Source of the DNA: Leptodontidium sp. MPI-SDFR-AT-0119
Lineage: Eukaryota; Ascomycota; Leotiomycetes; Helotiales; Leptodontidiaceae
Length of the DNA stretch: 64,000 nt
Reading direction: 5' to 3'
NCBI GenBank assembly: GCA_020726505.1
Contig: JAHLEZ010000001.1
Coordinates: forward strand, 1,550,001-1,614,000
Part shown: positions 58,500 through 64,000 of the stretch, piece after piece
How positions within the stretch are numbered: the stretch's first letter is position 1
How the letters are laid out: every line of letters starts with the position of its first letter
The notes under the pieces: generated by a model
Databases searched by the model: none
Seen by the model: only the letters and a program-made list of their open reading frames with translations
What the model was told of the DNA's origin: nothing
Position numbers and translations under genes: made by a program

Positions 58500-58664
58500 A
58501 TGGAGCCTTCTTTCCCTCTTTTAACTGCTTTTAAACAATGGTCTTTGATTTACGATGAGGACACAGCAGCTTATGGTGCCAACAAATGCAAACACAACAT
58601 TTTATTCGTCCCTTTTGGCTTGAAGTCAAAGATATCACGGAGAAGTATTTTAAACACAATATAG
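58500..58664 (+). CDS. Small open frame, possible gene relic
   Basis: 54 codons from ATG 58500 to TAG 58662-58664. The translation is of mixed, protein-like composition (for example NILFVPFGLKSKISRRS). Just after the stop another frame reads ILIASYLPNVVPQNAVVV before a stop overlapping a GTAAGT site. This may be a decayed gene; no family is recognised. Confidence 0.2.
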   Translation: MEPSFPLLTAFKQWSLIYDEDTAAYGANKCKHNILFVPFGLKSKISRRSILNTI

Positions 58665-59062
58665 CGACATCTTAATTGCTTCATACTTACCAAATGTCGT
58701 CCCTCAAAACGCTGTTGTAGTGTAAGTGACAATGTATATGAAACTGCAACCCACTTTCATAGGAGCTCCCGTATACTCCCCATTTTAGAGCCAGTTACGC
58801 TGAACGAAAATTGCTGGCCGACCTAAGATTAATACTCCCAGATGAGACTGGTTTATCCGGCGACTTCGGCCTCACTGTCCACGGGTCAGAACCTGCAATC
58901 TGCTTCCTTCACACCCCTGTCTCGCTTCGAAAGACCGACAACAACAACGTCCTTTTTCCACGTTTCTTTGATTCCTTCGAGTGTGGATTCAACAACACAC
59001 AGATCGAACATGTTGGATTTCTGAGCACCCAGACCCAAACTACTTTGCAGTTGCAGGCGAAG

Positions 59063-59267
59063 ATGAATCGACCTCGTGAGTTGCGACACGATGCTCTGAT
59101 CCTTTGGCATTCATCCAGAACAACGCTGACATTTCACAGCGAGACGTGGCCGAAGTGGTGGGAGACCTAAAATCATTCCGACGATTGGTACACCGGCTGG
59201 AAAGCGCTCGTCAAATAAGGCTGCTATTGCTAAAGTGCCCTTGATCCCAGCTATCATATCAGGTTAG
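59063..59267 (+). CDS. Possible two-exon short frame upstream of the acidic protein gene
   Basis: Exons 59063-59075 and 59140-59267 joined across an intron with GTGAGT donor, GCTGAC branch site and CACAG acceptor (64 nt). They give 46 codons and a stop. The product is very basic (RRGRSGGRPK near the start). It ends 131 bases before the ATG at 59399, so it may be an upstream ORF in a spliced leader rather than a gene of its own. Confidence 0.3.
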
Positions 59268-59398
59268 CTTTTCTTTTCTTCTTTAGAAGGCTTCCTCTTG
59301 CTATTCACCTTCAATTCTCAATTCTCTCACCACAACCCAAGCTTTCTCAAATCCCCGATCTGCTCCTCCTGAGCACCTCGAAGTCATACACTCGCATA

Positions 59399-60763
59399 AT
59401 GGCCAAAATCAATCCAGCTGCGCGCATTGAGAGATCGATTTCTTCGACTCCTGCCCCGTCTTCATCTTCATCCCCAGTCACTGGTCTCTCGCAATTAGGA
59501 CTTGTCCTTGACTCTATCAACATTAACAACATTTCATTCGAAGAATACATGAACATGGCTAACGGCGGCGGTACTGCAGGCAATGATGACGCCCCAGCTG
59601 TGGAAATCCCAGATACCCCCATGACTGGCACTGAGGTCTCTATTCCTGACAACGAGGTTGGCTCCGCTGAAACTAGCTCTTGTACGCTCCGAAAGAAACT
59701 CCTTGCTGCGCGCACAACTACCCCTTCCTCCAGCCTCAAGTCCGCTCTCGTCAACAAGGCTACTGTCACAGGTCCAGATGCTACCCCTGTCGCAGATGTA
59801 GATATCGAGGAGGTCGCAGCCGTCTCTGCTGTCGAGGACCTTCTCTCTCGCTATCCCGAATTGCTCAAAGCTACTTCGAAAGCTGATATCGTCGATACAA
59901 TTGCTCGTTCCAACGTTGTCAACGCCATGTTCAAATTGGGTGACGCTAGAACCTATCCCATCGACTATGCTCAGATCGAGGCTCTTGCTGATGATATCAT
60001 TGCTCGGTCCACCATTGATAGCCAAGGTCCTGCCAAGGAGAAGCAGGCAGTTCTTGATGGTTTTGACTTTGGAGATAAGGACAGCGACGTCGACAACGAT
60101 GACCCTGTCGCGAATCAAGAGGAGAAAGTGCTTTGGCTTAAGACGGTACTTGCAGAGAAACTCAATGCCCGCCACCCAACCGAAAGCAGCTCTGACCCCT
60201 TCACGTCTGCTGAAGACCTGGAAGCCGTTTTCAGAGAACAGGCCACTTCTTTGAAATTCTCCATGTTCTTGAACAAGAGCCTAAGTGCTGAAGATGGAAA
60301 GTTGCTCACGGAGCTCAGGGAGTTTGACAGCGAAGAAGAGACCCTTCGTCTGCTCAAGGAGGCCGCCGAAAACGCCATGGCTGATGAGAATGCACTCACC
60401 GAGAAGGAGGAGACCCCTGAAGAGATCCACCGCCGCAACCTGGACTTCCTCGCACAAGACAACCCTATGTCAATCATGCTATTCGACGAGAATTACGTTG
60501 AGCGATACAGCAATGATGAGGACATATCCAAAATTAGACACATGCTAAACCCTAATGGACCTCTCTATCAGGAGTATCATCGTAAGAAGGAGCTGAGGCA
60601 CAAGGTTCGCTTGGAGGAGGAAAATGCTAGGAAGCTGGCTGAGTGGAAGGTAGGCCAAGCAGCGATGGTGCAACGACATGTTGCCATGGCTGCTGCTCAA
60701 GCTGCTGGCCGAATCGTCGAAAAGGTCCCAGAGGATGATTTCTTCTTCACTTTCGGGAAGTGA
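59399..60763 (+). CDS. Hypothetical acidic protein
   Basis: Single exon, 454 residues, ATG 59399. The frame is open upstream through a CT-rich leader without another ATG. The N-terminal 130 residues are Ser/Thr/Pro-rich and probably disordered. The rest is acidic and helical, with FDFGDKDSDVDNDDP near 225 and charged helices to the end, where it closes with EDDFFFTFGK. I recognise no domain, signal peptide or membrane segment. Codon use looks like the neighbouring housekeeping genes, which supports expression. It may be a lineage-restricted protein. Confidence 0.7.
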   Translation: MAKINPAARIERSISSTPAPSSSSSPVTGLSQLGLVLDSININNISFEEYMNMANGGGTAGNDDAPAVEIPDTPMTGTEVSIPDNEVGSAETSSCTLRKKLLAARTTTPSSSLKSALVNKATVTGPDATPVADVDIEEVAAVSAVEDLLSRYPELLKATSKADIVDTIARSNVVNAMFKLGDARTYPIDYAQIEALADDIIARSTIDSQGPAKEKQAVLDGFDFGDKDSDVDNDDPVANQEEKVLWLKTVLAEKLNARHPTESSSDPFTSAEDLEAVFREQATSLKFSMFLNKSLSAEDGKLLTELREFDSEEETLRLLKEAAENAMADENALTEKEETPEEIHRRNLDFLAQDNPMSIMLFDENYVERYSNDEDISKIRHMLNPNGPLYQEYHRKKELRHKVRLEEENARKLAEWKVGQAAMVQRHVAMAAAQAAGRIVEKVPEDDFFFTFGK

Positions 60764-61669
60764 TTGATCCCTTGGATGTCTTCACAACCTCGCAGGGGAA
60801 ACACGAGGCGATGATGGACGAGGGCCTGGGATTGAGAATGGCGTTACCAAAGAAACCCATGTTTGTTTTGTTTCTGCGGAATCAGCAATGCGAATCTATT
60901 CAAGGCCTCGAGACATCGCCGTCTCCATGGTCTATTTACCTCCTGTGACTATTTTGATTCTCGAGAACATGTGAAAATTGATTCCTCTCGGTATTTGGAA
61001 TCGTTGATTATGTGTCACAGATTCTGCAGACCTCCGTGATACTTCGTACAAAGATCCTGTATTACTGTATGCTCATCTCGTTGTGATATTGGTGCCTGTG
61101 AAGATATTGGAAACTCACATGATATCGCCTCTCACATGACACAAGATATCCCAGCTTCCCGGTTATCGAATATGTTGTGGAACATTGGTGATATATCGTG
61201 TACGTGGGGCAATATGGTGCTAAATCTAAGCTATTCAAAGCTGATGCAATGAGCTCCAATTTTCTTATTTCAGGGAAGGCCGAGCCGTGTCATTAAAGGT
61301 GAGGATCCTGCAGATCTGGGTTATTGTGAAGCATGCATTGCAATCATATTCGACAGGATTGCCCAGCCAAGCTCATTCATTACATTCCCTGAACTGGAAT
61401 CCAATCAGCCAATAAGAATGCAATTGGAAAGAGGTCTGTTCAAGAGGCATGAGTAACAAATTATTGATTAAACAAACTGTCTCAAGTACATCCTCTCAGA
61501 TGCATTGAGCCAGCTCTTTAGAATATTTAAGCTTTTCCAATGTTCAACCCGAACTGTAGCCTCTCATTCCACCAAGACTCAAAGCCTACAATCTCCAAAT
61601 CTTTCTTACGACCCCATAATATTATGCCCAATAATATCCCGAAACCTCTATATATCTCACTCAGTCTTC
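60764..61669. other. Spacer between convergent genes
   Basis: 906 bases with the 3' ends of the genes at 59399 and 61670. No gene-like frame. Confidence 0.5.
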
Positions 61670-62117
61670 TCAGTGTAGACACCCTTTGCTAACTCTCCTA
61701 GCATGGTATACTACTCTCTCCCCAAGCCCACAGCTGAAGGAGCCTCCCCGTGCCCTGGGGGTCACACGCTTGGTGCCATAATCGAATCGGCCATCTTCAA
61801 AGACCGCAGTCGAAGCCAGGGCCTTTTCTCGCATGAGAGAGATACTGTAGAACTTGGTTAGAGGCTTACTGGGGGTTCATGGTCGAGGGGTCAGCTTACT
61901 CGTCTTCACTGTAGCCAGGAAAATGGACAGCTGGGCCCTCCTTGAAGTCAAAAGGAGCGCTCTAGATGTTGCGTTAGCACGTTATGAGGGGCAGTTATGC
62001 CTGGGGACATACTATTTCGATGGTTTTGGGTGGCGGAGATGACTTCAGACAGAAGACTTGAAGACATCTGGTCCCAATATCTGAGAAGAAGTTGTGAAGT
62101 TGCGGTAACGGCGTCAT
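61670..62117 (-). CDS. Small three-exon hypothetical protein
   Basis: Minus-strand gene seen only after splicing. Exons 62117-62013, 61961-61900 and 61844-61670 total 342 nt, 113 residues plus stop, without internal stops. Introns of 51 and 55 nt have GTATGT...CTAG and GTAAGC...TACAG ends, and the second contains CTCTAAC as branch site. ATG 62117 has an A-rich context (CAAAAATGAC). The protein begins MTPLPQLHNFF; the middle exon encodes SAPFDFKEGPAVHFPGYSED and the last one LMREKALASTAVFEDGRF followed by a basic Gly/Ser tail. No domain is recognised, but the coherent composition and splice signals make a real gene likely. Function unknown. Confidence 0.65.
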
Positions 62118-63209
62118 TTTTGAGAGAAGATGGTGTAGGTATGATATTGATAGGTGATATCGGGATATGTGTTGATGGTGATGGAGCTGTTACGAAACGA
62201 GCTTGAAATAAAATTAAAGAAAGACGCTGGCTGATAAAACGAAGAATTGAAAGACAAGATAGAATCAGAGGGAAAGACAGAATAACAAAGACCGCCAGAA
62301 ATGATCGTGGTTGCAGCTTATGGAACTGCGCTGTGGGATACTTTCTTTCAAAAGTGCGGATGCCAAAGGCTATATACTGAGGTCCGAATGCATAGGATTA
62401 CATGAGAAAGATGGACGCGCTGCTAGGGGCAACGCGATATCAAATCATTAAATTAGCAAGAGTCAGTGACACAATACGTAGACAGCCGGTGGCGCCAGCC
62501 TTGCCATTCTCAGAGTCGCGGAGCAACGGGTACTTCGAGCCATGATACAAGAGACAACTCCTTGCGCCGGGGATGAGTTGCTATGGCTGACAAAGTCCAC
62601 TTAGACCTGGAATGCAGAAGACATCGGTGCCTGAATCCTTTCTGCAGCGTAGTACTGCGGCTGGAGAAAACACATCAGCACGCCGAAGATGCAGAGTCTC
62701 AGGTCAAGGGGATGGCGAGAACGCTATTAGGGGACTTGAATATCCCGCGGGGAGGGCTCCGGGAAGGGATGGAGAAATGTAGTGATTGCAAGGATCCTGT
62801 ATGGGGAAAGCTTATCTTGTACAACAATTTCCAGAGTGCTCATCCCTCGCAGTAAGGCATGTTCTCGTGTAAGCAACCCGGACTCAAGGGGTGGTGTTCG
62901 GTTACAGCCAATCGCGTCAACAAGGGATGGCTAAGCGAGCAAGGAGCATTCTCTGTATCCCTATGTGCAACCACGGTATCTGTAGAATCTGTGATCGTCG
63001 CTCACTGTTATTTCATGCTTCATTGGCGATACAGCTGTGAGCAACCTAGCATGTTGAGATCCCATGGCGCGGATAGGCAAAATGAAAATGAACTCCACGT
63101 TCTATTGGCCATATCTAGGTTACCAACGCCGAATGATGAAATCTGCTTCCGAAACCTGGTGTTACTGGAAAGATAAGGTCGCCCGACCCAGGTCGGCGAA
63201 GACCTTCTT
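62118..63209. other. Intergenic region
   Basis: 1.1 kb between the small gene and the aldehyde dehydrogenase. A 90-codon plus-strand frame at 62583-62855 contains several Cys and His residues but has no supporting signals. Otherwise nothing is recognised. Confidence 0.45.
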
Positions 63210-64000
63210 CTACTTAGGGTAGTCCTTGACGTGGAAACTCTTCAGTTTCACGAACTGGTCGAATCCAAACCTGCTTAAAGTTTGGCCCTTTCCAGAGTTC
63301 TTCCAGCCCGTCCACGCAAGATCCTGCAAATTGTCAGCCCTGTGGATCGTAACAAGGGAATATGTAGATCTTACCGGACTTGGGAAATCGCATCTATTGA
63401 CGAAAACAGTCCCTGCGTCAACATCCTCTGCCAACTCTGCTCCTTTGGCGGTATCCTTCGTCCAGATGGAGGCAGTCAAACCAAATTCGCTGTCGTTCAT
63501 CAACTTGATAGCCTCCGAGTCATTCTTGACTTTCATGACGGGAATAACAGGACCGAAAGTCTCCTCCGTCATAACAACCATTTCATGCGTGACGTTTGTC
63601 AGAAGCGTCGGCTTGACGAAATTGCCTTCAGGCGGAGGCGACTTGAACGATTCATTGTCTGGAGTAGCATCCTTCGCACCCTTGTCAAGTGCGTCCTTGA
63701 TATGAGCTTCGATTGCTTCTTTTGACCGTTTTGAGATCACAGGGCCAACATGTGTCCCCTTGTCAAAAGGATCGCCGAGCTTGTATCCCGCAAGAACCTT
63801 CTGGACAGCTTCTACGAATTCATCATGGATCTTCTCGTCAACATAGACTCGCTCCAAGCTACAGCAACTTTGACCAGAGTTGAAAATGGCCCCATCCACG
63901 ATTTCTTCAGCTGCCCAAGCAATATCAACATCCGATCGAATGTATGCTGGGTCCTTGCCACCAAGTTCCAAGCCAACGCCCACTATCCGATCTGCTGCAG
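63210..64000 (-). CDS. Aldehyde dehydrogenase, C-terminal part (5' end outside window)
   Basis: NAD(P)-dependent aldehyde dehydrogenase, oxidising aldehydes to acids; the exact substrate cannot be told. The frame runs in from the right edge and ends at TAG 63212-63210. Exons here are 64000-63375 and 63323-63210. Visible: LELGGKDPAYI (catalytic-domain Glu loop), FNSGQSCCSLERV with the catalytic Cys, TEETFGPVIPV, and the end WTGWKNSGKG followed by FGFDQFVKLKSF. The intron 63374-63324 is 51 nt, phase 0 and stop-free, with GTAAGA donor, GGCTGAC branch site and TTTGCAG acceptor, so retention would insert 17 residues without breaking the frame. The N-terminal part (cofactor-binding region) lies beyond the window. 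Confidence 0.92.
   Translation of the reverse strand, partial: AADRIVGVGLELGGKDPAYIRSDVDIAWAAEEIVDGAIFNSGQSCCSLERVYVDEKIHDEFVEAVQKVLAGYKLGDPFDKGTHVGPVISKRSKEAIEAHIKDALDKGAKDATPDNESFKSPPPEGNFVKPTLLTNVTHEMVVMTEETFGPVIPVMKVKNDSEAIKLMNDSEFGLTASIWTKDTAKGAELAEDVDAGTVFVNRCDFPSPVRSTYSLVTIHRADNLQDLAWTGWKNSGKGQTLSRFGFDQFVKLKSFHVKDYPK

Larger units (their letters stand above)
56705..59398. other. Gene-poor region with possible decayed sequence
   Basis: 2.7 kb without a firm gene. It includes a 14-base poly-C tract, a less GC-rich part around 57.0-57.7 kb that may be an old repeat, and two minor open frames listed separately. The last 150 bases are the CT-rich leader of the gene at 59399. Confidence 0.45.

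Noticed and set aside
62583..62855. 90-codon plus-strand frame with several Cys and His, zinc-finger-like at first sight
   Set aside because: Cys/His spacing fits no known finger, and there is no promoter, splice or homology evidence.

Overview
The window is nuclear DNA of a filamentous ascomycete (Pezizomycotina). The evidence is short GT-AG introns of about 45-60 nt with CTAAC/CTGAC-type branch points, a mevalonate-pathway gene, a peroxisomal Lon protease, a Zn2Cys6 regulator, a large mitochondrial PPR protein and CT-rich leaders. The HTDLHSDN-type kinase and the general style of the proteins suggest Leotiomycetes, but that is an inference. No tRNA, rRNA, CRISPR array or intact transposon was found.

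Layout. 0.8-4.1 kb: ten-exon peroxisomal Lon protease ending in a PTS1 tripeptide. 4.1-21.5 kb: 17 kb without a supportable gene, rich in simple repeats and GTAC-centred palindromes. 21.5-24.6 kb: a Zn2Cys6 regulator with a PAS-like region, whose zinc cluster is split by an 8-nt microexon and a 1.2-kb intron. 27.2-28.3 kb: a leucine-rich hypothetical protein. 28.3-33.4 kb: gene-poor. 33.4-37.7 kb, all on the minus strand: a small three-exon gene, a five-exon SRPK-like kinase and ERG8. 39.1-42.6 kb: a 1170-residue PPR protein, divergent from ERG8. 43.3-44.0 kb: a doubtful Ser/Pro-rich minus-strand gene. 47.8-52.1 kb: PAN6 and DBP7, divergent over a shared 328-bp promoter. 52.6-55.1 kb: a coiled-coil protein ending in a SUMO-interaction-like motif. 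55.5-56.7 kb: an extended-SDR reductase pseudogene. 59.4-60.8 kb: an acidic hypothetical protein. 61.7-62.1 kb: a second small three-exon gene found only by splicing. 63.2-64.0 kb: the 3' part of an aldehyde dehydrogenase that runs off the right edge.

The recognised genes are mostly housekeeping: peroxisomal protein quality control (Lon), sterol/isoprenoid synthesis (ERG8), pantothenate/CoA synthesis (PAN6), 60S ribosome assembly (DBP7) and mitochondrial RNA metabolism (PPR). They do not form a cluster with one function. The unusual parts are the gene structures (microexon, GC-AG intron beside a catalytic serine, 51-nt frame-neutral introns), repeated reversal of base skew inside three genes, two small spliced genes, a tandem-repeat expansion in DBP7 and one decayed reductase. 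I see no convincing new defence or mobile system. All functions are from my own reading of the sequence, and no database search was possible.
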